A DNA stretch of 64,000 nucleotides from Achromobacter spanius (lineage in GTDB: Bacteria > Pseudomonadota > Gammaproteobacteria > Burkholderiales > Burkholderiaceae_B), in NCBI RefSeq assembly GCF_003994415.1, contig NZ_CP034689.1, positions 3,348,001 through 3,412,000 of the forward strand, written 5' to 3'. Position numbers and translations under genes: made by a program. Below, one piece after another: positions 7,906 to 16,680 of the stretch. The first letter of the stretch is position 1. Every line of letters begins with the position of its first letter. The notes under the pieces were generated by a model. That model searched no databases. It was not told where the DNA came from and saw only the letters and a program-made list of their open reading frames with translations.

Positions 7906-9054
7906 TTACGCCTTTTCAACGGGGGAGCCCGGCGGCGTGTCAAGGGTGGATGCGATCGGCGCGTCGTTGGCCGCGTCGGCAATCCGTGGCGTCGTCGCGG
8001 GCGGCGGCACCTCGTCGATCCAGGCTTTCAGCAAGGTGGAGGTCACGGCCAGGATCACCGGGCCGATGAACAGGCCAACGATGCCGAAGGCAAACATGCC
8101 GCCCAGCACGCCCGACAAAATCAGCAGCAGCGACAGGTTGACGCCACGCTTGATCAGCATGGGGCGCAGCAGGTTGTCCAGCGTGGCCACCACCAGTGCC
8201 CAGACCAGCAGCACAATGGCCGCCAGTTTCATGTCGTTCTGAAACAGCCAGATCACCCCGCCCAGCATGGGCAGGAACGGACCCAGTTGCGCCAGGCACA
8301 GCATCACCATCAGGGCCGTCAAAATGCCCGCGGCCGGCACTCCGGCAATCCACAGGCCGACACCGCCCAGCACGGACTGCACCACCGCCGTCACCACAAT
8401 GCCCAGGGCCACGGCGCGCACGGCGGCCCCCGCCAGCCGAACAGCCGCCACGCCGCGTTCGCCCGCCAGCCGGTTTGAGAAGCGCTTCACGAAATCCGCC
8501 GCCGCGTCGCCCTGGCTATACAGGATGCCGGCGATGATGATGGTGATCAGCATGTGCATGACGAACACGCCCACGATGGCGGCGTGGCTCAGCAACCAAC
8601 GGGCAGCCATGGTCAGGTAGGGTTCCAGACGGGCCAGCAGCCCGCCCGCGCCCGCGTCCGACAGCGTCTGCCATTCCTGCGCAACACGGGGCCCCGCCAC
8701 GGGAATGCTGCTGATCCAGCTGGGCGGCGCCAGCAAGGTGTAGTCGGGCAAACTCTTGACCGCCGCCATGATGGCGCCGCTATGCAGCGCCAGGGTCGAA
8801 ATCACCTGGTAAAGCGGCAAGACAATCACGAACAGCAGAATCAGCAGCATGACGATGGTGGCCGCCCAGCGGCGTTCACCGCAGCGCCGCTGCACCGCCA
8901 GCAGCACCGGCCAGGTCGCCACCACGATGGTGGTCGCCCAGATCAGCCCGGGCAGAAATGGACGCAGCACGTAAAGGCTGCCGACCATCAGCGCGGCAAG
9001 AATGACGATCAGAAGCAGAATGCGGGCCAGATCAACCGTGGTACGTGGATTCAC
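7906..9054 (-). CDS. AI-2E family transporter (PerM/YdiK-like)
   Basis: A 382-residue integral membrane protein with about eight hydrophobic segments. The conserved C-terminal block GVLGGMFAFGIVGLFIGPVI is typical of the AI-2E/PerM family. Family members have been linked to autoinducer-2 export or Na+/H+ antiport, but for most the substrate is unknown. Closest in style to E. coli YdiK. The C-terminal 40 residues are hydrophilic and Pro-rich. Monocistronic by spacing. Confidence 0.85.
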   Translation of the reverse strand: MNPRTTVDLARILLLIVILAALMVGSLYVLRPFLPGLIWATTIVVATWPVLLAVQRRCGERRWAATIVMLLILLFVIVLPLYQVISTLALHSGAIMAAVKSLPDYTLLAPPSWISSIPVAGPRVAQEWQTLSDAGAGGLLARLEPYLTMAARWLLSHAAIVGVFVMHMLITIIIAGILYSQGDAAADFVKRFSNRLAGERGVAAVRLAGAAVRAVALGIVVTAVVQSVLGGVGLWIAGVPAAGILTALMVMLCLAQLGPFLPMLGGVIWLFQNDMKLAAIVLLVWALVVATLDNLLRPMLIKRGVNLSLLLILSGVLGGMFAFGIVGLFIGPVILAVTSTLLKAWIDEVPPPATTPRIADAANDAPIASTLDTPPGSPVEKA

Positions 9055-9215
9055 CCGCAGCTCCCGGCAAGGGCAAAGCGCCCTGCATGATGGCGCATCG
9101 CGGCCAAGGGGCGGTTGCCCGTATAGGCATCGAGGATGCGATCAATTCGAAATTTATACGAAATTTGCTGGCGCTTATAGAGAAAACGATACCGGGAAGA
9201 CCGGCGTGTGCAGGC

Positions 9216-10262
9216 CTACGGGGCAGCGGGCGGCGGGCTTTGCGTGGCGGCCTGCGCCGCCGCCATCAGGTGTCGCGTCAGCGCGGCCAATTGTTCGTCT
9301 TTCTGCTGCAATTGGGCCAACAGTGCGGAAGACTGCGTGTCGGTCGCGGCCAGGCGGGCCAGTAACGCCTGCTCGTTGCCACGCGCCGCCGCCAGCGCAT
9401 TCTGGGCTGACGCCACCGCCTCTTGCGCGGCGTTCAGCGCAGCGTCGTGCCGTGCTTGAGCCGCCACGTTGTCAGCGCGTGCGGCCTGCGCGGCAATATC
9501 GGCTTCGCGTTTGGCGTCCTGAGCCTGGGCCAGGGCGGTCTGTAGTTGGCTTATCTGCTGTTGGCTGGCCGTGTGCGCCTGGTCCAGCCGCGTTTGCAAT
9601 TTTTTGACCGAGCCGCGTTCGGCGTCCAGTTCGTTCAGCCAACGCCTTTCGTGCGCCCCGTGGCGGACTTCCAGTGCCCCCAGCGCTTGTGCGTGCAGGC
9701 CGCGCATTTTTTCTGCCTCGGTCAGCAGGGTCTGCACGGCGGCCTGGGCGTCTTCCAACTGGCCTTGGCTTTGCTTGAGTTGTTCGTCGCGCTGGCGCAG
9801 TTGCCGTTCCGCCGCTTGCAGCCGTTCTTCCGTGGCCGCCAGTTGCGCCGTGGCAACCCGCAGACTCTCCTGCAGGTCCTGTTCCCGCTTCGCCAACTGT
9901 ATTTCCCGCTGCTGAAGCTGCTCGGCCTGCTCGGCCAACTGTTCACCCTCTTCCGCCAGTTCTTCCCAGCGCTGCCGATAGCCCTCTGCCTGTTCGGCGC
10001 GCGCTTCGGTCAGCGCGGCTTCCCAAAAGTGCGTGGCAGCTTGGGTAATTGGGTCGGGAATGGCGGGTGGCGCGGCGAACGCGCCCGGATCCTTGATGCG
10101 TCCGCCCAGCGCCCGAAACCACGTTTCCAGGTGCGGGCTGACCGTGTTGGGCGACCCTCGCCCTATCTTCTGGCGGACCCGCTCGATGGTGGGGCGCGCG
10201 CCTTCCAGCAGCAAGGCGTCGGCGGCGGTCCAAACGTCGTTTTCGGTAATTCCCGTGGCCAT
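9216..10262 (-). CDS. KfrA-like DNA-binding coiled-coil protein
   Basis: 348 residues from the ATG at 10262; a GTG one codon earlier is also possible. The N-terminal 75 residues match the KfrA DNA-binding domain (VWTAADALLLEGARPTIERV). From about residue 85 to 340 the protein is an almost continuous Gln/Glu/Ala-rich coiled coil. Plasmid KfrA proteins bind inverted repeats, repress their own promoter and form filaments that help partitioning. This copy is chromosomal and divergent from a tyrosine recombinase, with a perfect inverted repeat between them. Ribosome site AAGGAAG. Confidence 0.85.
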   Translation of the reverse strand: MATGITENDVWTAADALLLEGARPTIERVRQKIGRGSPNTVSPHLETWFRALGGRIKDPGAFAAPPAIPDPITQAATHFWEAALTEARAEQAEGYRQRWEELAEEGEQLAEQAEQLQQREIQLAKREQDLQESLRVATAQLAATEERLQAAERQLRQRDEQLKQSQGQLEDAQAAVQTLLTEAEKMRGLHAQALGALEVRHGAHERRWLNELDAERGSVKKLQTRLDQAHTASQQQISQLQTALAQAQDAKREADIAAQAARADNVAAQARHDAALNAAQEAVASAQNALAAARGNEQALLARLAATDTQSSALLAQLQQKDEQLAALTRHLMAAAQAATQSPPPAAP

Positions 10263-10302
10263 CACCCGCTTCCTTTTTTTTGACTGGATAAAATGCTGAA
10301 TT

Positions 10303-10331
10303 AGTCACGATAATGGAACCTTATCGTGACT
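10303..10331. repeat. Perfect 11-7-11 inverted repeat between kfrA and recombinase gene
   Basis: AGTCACGATAA (10303-10313), a 7-bp centre TGGAACC, then TTATCGTGACT (10321-10331). The arms are exact. It lies about 40 bp upstream of the kfrA start and 130 bp upstream of the recombinase start. The site could be a KfrA operator. Its 11-bp arms around a 7-bp centre also match the usual form of a tyrosine-recombinase crossover site, and the gene for such an enzyme is adjacent. Confidence 0.75.
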
Positions 10332-10462
10332 TAACAGAAATATATGTTAGATATCATACAGCATACGTATGTTTATTTATTAAACACACAGGATCCGCCT
10401 TCGACTGCCGCTGTTCGGTCGAACCCGCGGAATTTGCACCGTTCTCAGTCACTCCCTGCCCA

Positions 10463-11542
10463 ATGCCATTGAAATTGCTGGATGCCCTGCCCCTGCTGGA
10501 CCCGAATGCCCTGGATACGCAGGCGGATGCCGCCGTGCGCGGCTTGATGCGCGAAGGCAGTTCGGCCAATACCGCGGCCAGCTACCGCGCCGCCATCCGC
10601 TACTGGACGGCCTGGTTTGAATTGCGCTACGGCCAGCGTTTCGCCCTGCCCTTGCCCGAAGCCGCCGTCATTCAGTTCGTGGTCGACCATGCGCAGCGCG
10701 CGACCGATCAGGGCCTGAAATGGGAGCTTCCGCTGGCCCTGGACCAGGAACTGGTCCGCCTGAAGGCCAAGGGCCGGCTGGGGCCGCCCAGCCTGAACAC
10801 GCTGCTGCAACGCTTATCCGTGCTGTCCAAGGCGCACGAGCTGCACGGCTATCCCAACCCTTGCCGCGCGGCGCCGGTACGAGAACTGCTGGCCAAGACG
10901 CGCCGCGCCTACGCCCGGCGCGGCATGGCGCCGGCCAAGAAGGAAGCGCTGACCCGTGAACCCCTGCAAGCCCTGCTGGCCACCTGCGACGATACGCTGC
11001 GCGGCGTCCGCGACCGCGCGCTGCTGCTGTTTGCCTGGGCCAGCGGTGGCCGCCGCCGCTCCGAGGTGGTGCGTGCCACGCTTGAAAACACCCGCCGCAC
11101 GGCCGACGGCTTTCTCTATGCGCTGACCCAGTCCAAGACGAACCAGGCGGGCGCCCAACGCCCAGGCGACCAGAAGCCCATCGTGGGCTTGGCGGCCCAG
11201 GCGCTTGCGGCCTGGCTTGCGGCGAGCGGTATCCGCCAAGGCCCGATCTTTCGCCGGGTGCGGCGCGGCGATGTCGTCGGCGAGCCGCTGGCCCCCGCCG
11301 CCGTGCGCGCCATCGTGCTCGAGCGCTGCAAACTGGCGGGCCTGGAAGGCGAGTTTTCGGCGCACAGCCTGCGTTCCGGGTTCGTCACGGAAGCCGGCCG
11401 TCAAAACGTGCCCTTGGGCGACACCATGGCCATGACCGGGCACGCAAGCGTGGCCACGGTCATGGGCTACTTCCGCGCCGGCGCGGCCGTGCAGTCGCCA
11501 GCCGCCCACCTGCTGGACGACCCTGACACCAAACCCCTATAG
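10463..11542 (+). CDS. Tyrosine recombinase/integrase
   Basis: A site-specific recombinase of 359 residues. It has a SAM-like N-terminal core-binding domain (about 30-145) and a C-terminal catalytic domain with all residues in place: Arg in GGRRRSEV (near 198), H-x-x-R in HSLRSG (301-304), His in TGHAS (327) and Tyr in VMGYFRAG (336). The upstream frame is open, but an earlier ATG at 10313 falls inside the inverted repeat, so the ATG at 10463 is preferred although it has no clear ribosome site. No prophage or element borders are seen nearby; the pairing with kfrA suggests a housekeeping or element-maintenance role. Confidence 0.85.
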   Translation: MPLKLLDALPLLDPNALDTQADAAVRGLMREGSSANTAASYRAAIRYWTAWFELRYGQRFALPLPEAAVIQFVVDHAQRATDQGLKWELPLALDQELVRLKAKGRLGPPSLNTLLQRLSVLSKAHELHGYPNPCRAAPVRELLAKTRRAYARRGMAPAKKEALTREPLQALLATCDDTLRGVRDRALLLFAWASGGRRRSEVVRATLENTRRTADGFLYALTQSKTNQAGAQRPGDQKPIVGLAAQALAAWLAASGIRQGPIFRRVRRGDVVGEPLAPAAVRAIVLERCKLAGLEGEFSAHSLRSGFVTEAGRQNVPLGDTMAMTGHASVATVMGYFRAGAAVQSPAAHLLDDPDTKPL

Positions 11543-11614
11543 ATACGCGCCGCATTTGCCGTTAACCTCGCGTCGCTTTGTCGTCCTTTCCAGATAGCCC
11601 GCCGTCCATACCCC

Positions 11615-13165
11615 ATGCGAATCAACTTACGCGGGCTTGTGCTTGCGCTTACCGTCCTTAGCGCCATTGCCGCCACGGCCAACGCGCTCTACGCCAGCTA
11701 CCTGGTGCAACGCGACCAGCTCATTGCCAATACGCTGGAATCCAACCGGGTCTACGCGGCCAAGTTGGCGGAAAGCACCGGCCATTTCCTGAAGTCCGCG
11801 CAGCAGCAACTGGCCTACAGCGCTCGCCATCTTGCCAGCCAGGTCAACGCGCCCGCCGTGCTGGCCGCCGAGGTCGCGCGCTTGCGGGAACAGGCAAATG
11901 ACTTCAATTCGGTGGGCGTCATCAGCGCCGACGGAGTCATCCTGGCCACCACACAAACCTTCGCCAGTTTCGTGGGCACGCGGGTGGATAGCCCGGGCAG
12001 CCGCGCAGCGTTGCAGGCGCGTCAACCGCTGATCAGCAAACCCTATGTGTCGATCGCGGGCAACATGCTCGTCAATTTGTCGCACCCGATCCACTCAAAC
12101 GACGGCCGCTACCTGGGTTATATCGCCGGCACCATCTATTTGCGCCACGAAAGCGCGCTGCAGGAACTGTTGGGCAAGCACCATTATCAGGACGGTTCTT
12201 CCCTGTACGTGGTCGACCGCGATGGCCAATTGATCTATCACGTGGAAACCGCCCGCATTGGCGAAAATGTCATGCACAACCCAGTCGTGGCAGCCGTGAC
12301 GCGCGGTCAGTCCGGCGCGCAGCGCGTGGCCAACACGCGGGGCGTGGACATGTTGGCGGGCTACGCGGCCGAACCGCTAAGCGGGTGGGGCATCATCGCG
12401 CAACGTCCGGCGCACATCACCCTGGAACCGATCTATGAATTGACCTGGGCGTTGATCCGCTACGCGGCGCCGTTGGCGCTGGCGTTTCTGTTGGCCATCT
12501 GGTGGTGCGCGCGCCTGATTTCATTGCCACTATCGCAATTGGCCACCAATGTTGAACACCATGACGTGGCCGTCGCCATGCAGCGGGTGCAGTCGGTCAA
12601 GGCCTGGTACTTCGAGGCTGAACGCTTGAAGCGCGCGGTGATGAGCAGCTTTTCCACCCTGCAGGACAAGATCGGCAAACTGAACCAGGCCAACATGACC
12701 GACCCGCTCACGGGCTTGCGCAATCGGCGTGGCACGCAGGAGGCCGTGGAGCAATGGCAAACCGGTGGCACGCCGTTTGCCGTCGTGGCGCTGGACATTG
12801 ACCACTTCAAGCGCGTGAATGACACGCACGGTCATCCCAAGGGCGATGACGTGATCCGGGGCATGGCGGAGCTGATGCAGGAATGCTCGCGCCCGTCCGA
12901 CGTGCTGTGCCGCAGTGGCGGCGAAGAGTTTCTGATGCTTCTGCCCAACGTTGGCATGAAGGAAGCCGCCCAGGTTGCCGAACGCTTGCGCCTGCACACC
13001 GCTGACCGGCCCCTGCATGGAGTGGCCGGCATCACCGTGTCGGCGGGCGTTGCGCAGTGGCCATCTTGCGGCGCCGAGATCGATGGGGTCTTCCAGGCGG
13101 CCGACGCGGCCCTGTATGCCGCCAAGGAGCAAGGGCGCAATCGGGTTGTGATGCACATCGCATAG
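11615..13165 (+). CDS. Membrane-bound diguanylate cyclase with Cache sensor
   Basis: Makes cyclic di-GMP from two GTP. Of 516 residues: transmembrane helix 1 at about 8-28, a large periplasmic double-Cache-like sensor (about 30-275), transmembrane helix 2 (about 285-307), a short linker helix and a GGDEF domain from about 355. The active site is GGEEF (about 434-438) and an inhibitory I-site RPSD precedes it by five residues, so product inhibition is expected. The ligand of the sensor is unknown. Two phosphodiesterase-type EAL proteins occur elsewhere in the window. Confidence 0.9.
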   Translation: MRINLRGLVLALTVLSAIAATANALYASYLVQRDQLIANTLESNRVYAAKLAESTGHFLKSAQQQLAYSARHLASQVNAPAVLAAEVARLREQANDFNSVGVISADGVILATTQTFASFVGTRVDSPGSRAALQARQPLISKPYVSIAGNMLVNLSHPIHSNDGRYLGYIAGTIYLRHESALQELLGKHHYQDGSSLYVVDRDGQLIYHVETARIGENVMHNPVVAAVTRGQSGAQRVANTRGVDMLAGYAAEPLSGWGIIAQRPAHITLEPIYELTWALIRYAAPLALAFLLAIWWCARLISLPLSQLATNVEHHDVAVAMQRVQSVKAWYFEAERLKRAVMSSFSTLQDKIGKLNQANMTDPLTGLRNRRGTQEAVEQWQTGGTPFAVVALDIDHFKRVNDTHGHPKGDDVIRGMAELMQECSRPSDVLCRSGGEEFLMLLPNVGMKEAAQVAERLRLHTADRPLHGVAGITVSAGVAQWPSCGAEIDGVFQAADAALYAAKEQGRNRVVMHIA

Positions 13166-13293
13166 CCCTTTCGGGGCTGGCGCCGCGCCGCTATCTTGCC
13201 GGCTACGCCGCTCCCACGGGGTTAATCCGTCCTATAGCGGCGGATTAGCGCCGGACTGGTGTTTACCACCACTCATATTCGTAGTCGTCTCAT

Positions 13294-13321
13294 TTGATTA
13301 GGCGGCAACACTCACCATAAT
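13294..13321 (+). promoter_or_regulatory. Predicted sigma-70 promoter of the porin gene
   Basis: TTGATT (13294-13299), a 16-bp spacer and CATAAT (13316-13321) lie in the only AT-rich part of the 474-bp gap 13166-13639. Transcription would start near 13328, leaving a leader of about 310 nt. The leader is strikingly pyrimidine-rich in its second half and has two direct copies of GCGGTCCGCTT. No gene is seen in the gap. Confidence 0.5.
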
Positions 13322-13639
13322 GCGCCCATGTTGATTGCGATGTTAATTACTAATCGCCAACAGGCCCGGCCGGCCGTCGCTCTTTAGAGGTGGTTCCTTA
13401 GACGTCGCTCCTTGGCGGTCCGCTTAAATCGGCTTGCCTCGAGCGGTCCGCTTTGGCTGTCCCACTTTGGGTGCCCCACTTCGGACGCCTCGTTCGCTCG
13501 CCGTTCTTTCCACCGCTTCAATCGCGGTCCTTTTCGCCGTTATCCATCCTCCTTTTCCACCCTCCTTTGCGACCCGCCTTCTGGCTGGCCGCCGGGGACC
13601 CTTTTGTCCAACGCAACACAACCATCACATGGGGTAATC

Positions 13640-14671
13640 ATGAAAGCAGCTAGCATCAAGCGCGGCGCGCTGGTCATCGCCTTGGCGGCCTTGTCCGGCG
13701 GCGCCGTTCATGCGGCCACCAACAGCGTCACGCTGTATGGCGTCCTCGACACGGGGCTGGCCTTCGAGCGGCGGCACAACAACGCAGACGACTCGTCCCA
13801 TTCGCAGGTTGGCATGCGCGATGGCACGCAGTCCGGCTCACGTTGGGGCCTGCGCGGCGTCGAAGATCTGGGCAACGGCTACAGCGCGGTGTTCCGCCTG
13901 GAAAGCGGCTTTCATCCGTCGAACGGCACGCAGGGCCAGGGCCGTCTGTTCGGGCGCTGGGCCTATCTTGGGCTGGTTGGCGGTTTTGGTGAACTGCGCG
14001 CCGGACGCCAACAGCTGTTGAGCGATAGCTGGGGCGACATTTCATCCCCCTTCGGCGCCTCTTGGGGCGGCGCCGCGTCTTCAGTCACATCCGGCTATAA
14101 CGATGGTGACTTCGGCAAAGGCGGTCGCGTCAACAATGCCTTTATCTATCGCACGCCGGTCTGGAACGGATGGCAGGCGGGGCTGGGCTACAGCTTCGAG
14201 GCCCACGACAACGATCAATTCGCCACCGCCGACCACGACCGTGTGTGGACGGCCGGTTTGCGTTACCGCGCCGGACCGCTATCCACCGCCCTGACTTATG
14301 AACGCCTGAACCCGGACGCCAGCGTGCCGGGCAAGTTGAACTCCCGCAACCTTCAACTGGGCGCGGCCTATGACTTTGAATGGATCAAAGTGCATGGGGG
14401 TTACGGCAATTTGCGCAATCCCAACGAAGGGCCGTCGGCCGGCGTCAGGCGTGTGAACTCGTTCGTGGGTGGCGTCAGCGTGCCGCTCAATGGCAGCAGC
14501 AAAGTGTTGGCCGCCTATCAACGCGCCACCAGTTCGCACATCAAGGGATGGGGCCTGGGCTATGAATACGACCTGTCCAAGCGCACCAACTTTTACGCCC
14601 TGCTCGACCGCGTAGACGAGCGCCAGGCGCACACGCTGCAATCCGTGGTGGGCGTGCGCCACCGCTTCTAA
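13640..14671 (+). CDS. Gram-negative porin (Porin_4 / OmpC-like family)
   Basis: Outer-membrane trimeric porin of 343 residues. It has a Sec signal peptide (hydrophobic run ALVIALAALSGGAVHA, cut before ATNSVTLYG), the beta-proteobacterial opening SVTLYGVLDTGLAF, and the loop start RWGLRGVEDLGNGYSAVFRL. It ends with GVRHRF: the C-terminal Phe is the BAM recognition signal. Slightly shorter than the usual 360-390 residues of the family. The long leader suggests post-transcriptional control. Substrate preference is not predictable. Confidence 0.92.
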   Translation: MKAASIKRGALVIALAALSGGAVHAATNSVTLYGVLDTGLAFERRHNNADDSSHSQVGMRDGTQSGSRWGLRGVEDLGNGYSAVFRLESGFHPSNGTQGQGRLFGRWAYLGLVGGFGELRAGRQQLLSDSWGDISSPFGASWGGAASSVTSGYNDGDFGKGGRVNNAFIYRTPVWNGWQAGLGYSFEAHDNDQFATADHDRVWTAGLRYRAGPLSTALTYERLNPDASVPGKLNSRNLQLGAAYDFEWIKVHGGYGNLRNPNEGPSAGVRRVNSFVGGVSVPLNGSSKVLAAYQRATSSHIKGWGLGYEYDLSKRTNFYALLDRVDERQAHTLQSVVGVRHRF

Positions 14672-14739
14672 CGCTTCTAGCGCTTTTAACGTCATGCCCC
14701 GGCTGCGATGGCGGCTGGGGCATGGCGCCGTGTATTGCT

Positions 14740-15474
14740 CTACACCAGCATGGGCCAATAGGTGGGCGCCAGGCACAACCACATCTCGGCGCTCATGGCG
14801 TCGGGCTTGCGCTTGGGCAGGCGGGTGCGGCGCTTGAGCGTTTCGCCCCGGCAAGCAAACACAATGCTGTGCGCGCAAGACGTGTCGCTGACTTCAATGA
14901 CCGAACCGCAAAACTGCTTTTTGATACGGCCCAGGTAGGTGCTGAACTGAAAGTTGGACGCGTGAAAGTTGCACACCATCATGCCGCCTGGCGCCAGGGC
15001 ATTGAAGCAACTGTCGTAGAACCCCTCGCTGGCCAATTGTTCGGGCAGCCCGTTGATGTCGTAACCATCTACCAGAACCGCGTCATAGTGGTCTTGATAT
15101 TGCTTGATCAGCACCGCGCCGTCGCCTTCCAATACACGGAAACGGTGATCGTCCCTGGGCACATGAAAGGAATCGCGCAGGGCAATAACGTGTGGGTTGA
15201 TTTCATACACATCGATGCATGTGGATGGCAGATGCTGGTAGCAGAATTTGGCCAGCGACCCCCCGCCCAAGCCCACCATGGCGATGCGCCGCGGCGTCGG
15301 ATTGAACATCAGAAACGCCATCATGATGCGGGTGTATTCCAGATTCAGCGCCGACGGGTCTTTCGTCCACATGCGGCTCTGGATTTCTGCGTGCGAGAAC
15401 ATCAACGACCTAGACGTTGTCGTGGCGTAGACGAAAGGCCTAACTTGGTGATTGCTTGCTGTGTTTTCAGGCAT
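14740..15474 (-). CDS. Spermidine synthase-like methyltransferase-fold protein
   Basis: 244 residues with the SpeE fold: IAMVGLGGGSLAKFCY binds the nucleotide part of the co-substrate, and VYEINPHVIALR and AVLVDGYDINGLPE follow as in the spermidine synthase family. The N-terminal beta-domain is short and the putrescine-site residues of true SpeE are not clearly present, so polyamine synthesis is doubtful. Many such stand-alone SpeE-like proteins have unknown roles. Start at 15474 has no strong ribosome site. It lies downstream of a separate small gene with its own terminator. Confidence 0.7.
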   Translation of the reverse strand: MPENTASNHQVRPFVYATTTSRSLMFSHAEIQSRMWTKDPSALNLEYTRIMMAFLMFNPTPRRIAMVGLGGGSLAKFCYQHLPSTCIDVYEINPHVIALRDSFHVPRDDHRFRVLEGDGAVLIKQYQDHYDAVLVDGYDINGLPEQLASEGFYDSCFNALAPGGMMVCNFHASNFQFSTYLGRIKKQFCGSVIEVSDTSCAHSIVFACRGETLKRRTRLPKRKPDAMSAEMWLCLAPTYWPMLV

Positions 15475-15524
15475 TCCAAAAGCTCACTGGCTAAAGCATG
15501 GCGATGCGCGCAAAAATGGCGCGC

Positions 15525-15552
15525 AAAAAAAACGGCGCGCACAAGGCGCGCC
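15525..15552 (-). terminator. Rho-independent terminator after the small acidic gene
   Basis: On the minus strand GGCGCGC, loop CTTGT, GCGCGCC, then G and eight T: a textbook terminator. A second perfect hairpin (11-bp stem GCAGATCCGGG, 15570-15597) lies just before it. Both are downstream of the stop at 15642. Confidence 0.85.
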
Positions 15553-15641
15553 ATTCGAGCAGCTAAGAAGCAGATCCGGGGTGACGCCCGGATCTGCCAG
15601 CAGCGTGATTCATGCCCGCGAAGGCGGGGCCGCTGCCAGGG

Positions 15642-15794
15642 TTATTTGGATGACCGCGATTTGTCGCTGTCTTTAGAAGCGTCGGAATCTGCGGCGACGG
15701 CGTCGATGTCAGAGTCCTGATTCGCGTCAGGGGCTTTCCAGTCAAGGGGCGGAACTTCGAAGCGCCACTTTTTACCGACCAGTTGATGCGACAT
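15642..15794 (-). CDS. Small acidic Ser/Asp-rich protein, function unknown
   Basis: 50 residues, MSHQLVGKKWRFEVPPLDWK at the start and then a Ser/Asp-rich tail (APDANQDSDIDAV, DSDASKDSDKS). The ribosome site AGGAGAA is 6 nt from the ATG and a strong terminator follows, so it is very likely a real single-gene transcript. There is no signal peptide or membrane helix. The basic-aromatic N-terminus joined to an acidic tail resembles small nucleic-acid- or protein-binding peptides, but I do not recognise the family. Confidence 0.7.
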   Translation of the reverse strand: MSHQLVGKKWRFEVPPLDWKAPDANQDSDIDAVAADSDASKDSDKSRSSK

Positions 15795-16009
15795 GAGCGT
15801 TCTCCTATGCGTGGTGCTTGGCTACCCCCGCCAAAGCGATGCACCGCCGGTTCAAGCGTGCCAGAAATGCCCGATGCATTGCGGGGGGCGGGCATTCCAA
15901 GAAGTCAGGCGGCAGATCAAATAGTTGTTTTAATTTTGCCGTCAATTAAAAGATCTTAACATATTTATGACTGAAATAGCAAGCAGATGCCTCTGACCCA
16001 AGCAGATTC

Positions 16010-16066
16010 TTGACGCGGGAGAATGATCGTTCTATCATTCGGCCATCTCATGAAGAACGATCGTTC
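16010..16066 (+). promoter_or_regulatory. Promoter with two TetR-type operators
   Basis: TTGACG (16010-16015), a 17-bp spacer and TATCAT (16033-16038) make a good sigma-70 promoter. The operator GAATGATCGTTC (16021-16032) fills the spacer up to the -10, and a perfect palindrome GAACGATCGTTC (16055-16066) lies just after the predicted start near 16045. The centres are 34 bp apart. This is the layout of strong self-repression. Confidence 0.8.
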
Positions 16067-16073
16067 TCCCGCT

Positions 16074-16652
16074 ATGAACACTGCAACGCCAGATGCCCTG
16101 ACCCCCACGCAGGAACGCCTGCTTCGGGCCACCGAAAACCTGATCTATCAGGGCGGCATCCATGCCACCGGCATGGACCTGATTGTGAAGACCTCGGGCG
16201 TGGCGCGCAAAAGCCTGTACAAGCACTATCCGAACAAAGACGCACTGGTGGCGGCCGCCTTGCAAGCGCGCGACGAACGGTGGATGCAATGGTTCATCGC
16301 CGCCACCACGCGGGCCGCCACGCCCCGCGAGCGCTTGCTGTCCGTCTTTGACGCCTTGCAGGAATGGTTTGAGTCCGACGGTTTTCGCGGGTGCGCGTTC
16401 ATCAACGCGGCAGGCGAAATCAGCGACCCGGCGCACCCCATCCGCGCGGTGTCCCGCCTGCACAAGGCCCGCTTGCTGGAACACATACTGCATTTGGCGC
16501 AAGAGGCCAGGCTGCCCGATCCTGACGAGGCCGCGCGCCAGTTGCTGGTGCTGATCGACGGCGCGATCGCGGTGGCGCTGGTCTCGGGCGATGTGTCCAT
16601 CACCGCCAGCGCGCAACGCGCCGCCGCCGCGCTCTTTCCAGCCAACCCCTGA
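16074..16652 (+). CDS. TetR/AcrR family repressor
   Basis: 192 residues from ATG 16074. It has an N-terminal TetR helix-turn-helix (RLLRATENLIYQGGIHATGM, then GVARKSLYKHYPNKDALVAA) and an all-helical ligand domain. A start at 16050 is possible: it would give an almost leaderless message with the second operator inside the coding region. The next gene starts 28 bp downstream on the same strand, so they are probably cotranscribed and the NTF2-like protein is likely part of its response. Inducer unknown. Confidence 0.88.
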   Translation: MNTATPDALTPTQERLLRATENLIYQGGIHATGMDLIVKTSGVARKSLYKHYPNKDALVAAALQARDERWMQWFIAATTRAATPRERLLSVFDALQEWFESDGFRGCAFINAAGEISDPAHPIRAVSRLHKARLLEHILHLAQEARLPDPDEAARQLLVLIDGAIAVALVSGDVSITASAQRAAAALFPANP

Positions 16653-16680
16653 CTTCCCTCCCCTCGACAAGGCCCTGACG

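Noticed and set aside
10463..11542. Prophage or genomic island marked by the recombinase
   Set aside because: No tRNA gene, flanking direct repeats or phage genes were found. Neighbouring genes are of ordinary chromosomal type.
14740..15474. Assignment as true spermidine synthase SpeE
   Set aside because: The co-substrate motif is present, but the short N-terminal part and unclear amine-site residues do not support a firm enzyme name.
15515..15555. Larger inverted repeat AATGGCGCGC/GCGCGCCATT as an operator
   Set aside because: It is better explained as the frame of the terminator with T8 on the minus strand.
16023..16050. Earlier TetR starts at 16023 and 16050
   Set aside because: 16023 lies upstream of the predicted transcription start. 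16050 would put the second operator inside the coding sequence; it remains possible but is less likely.
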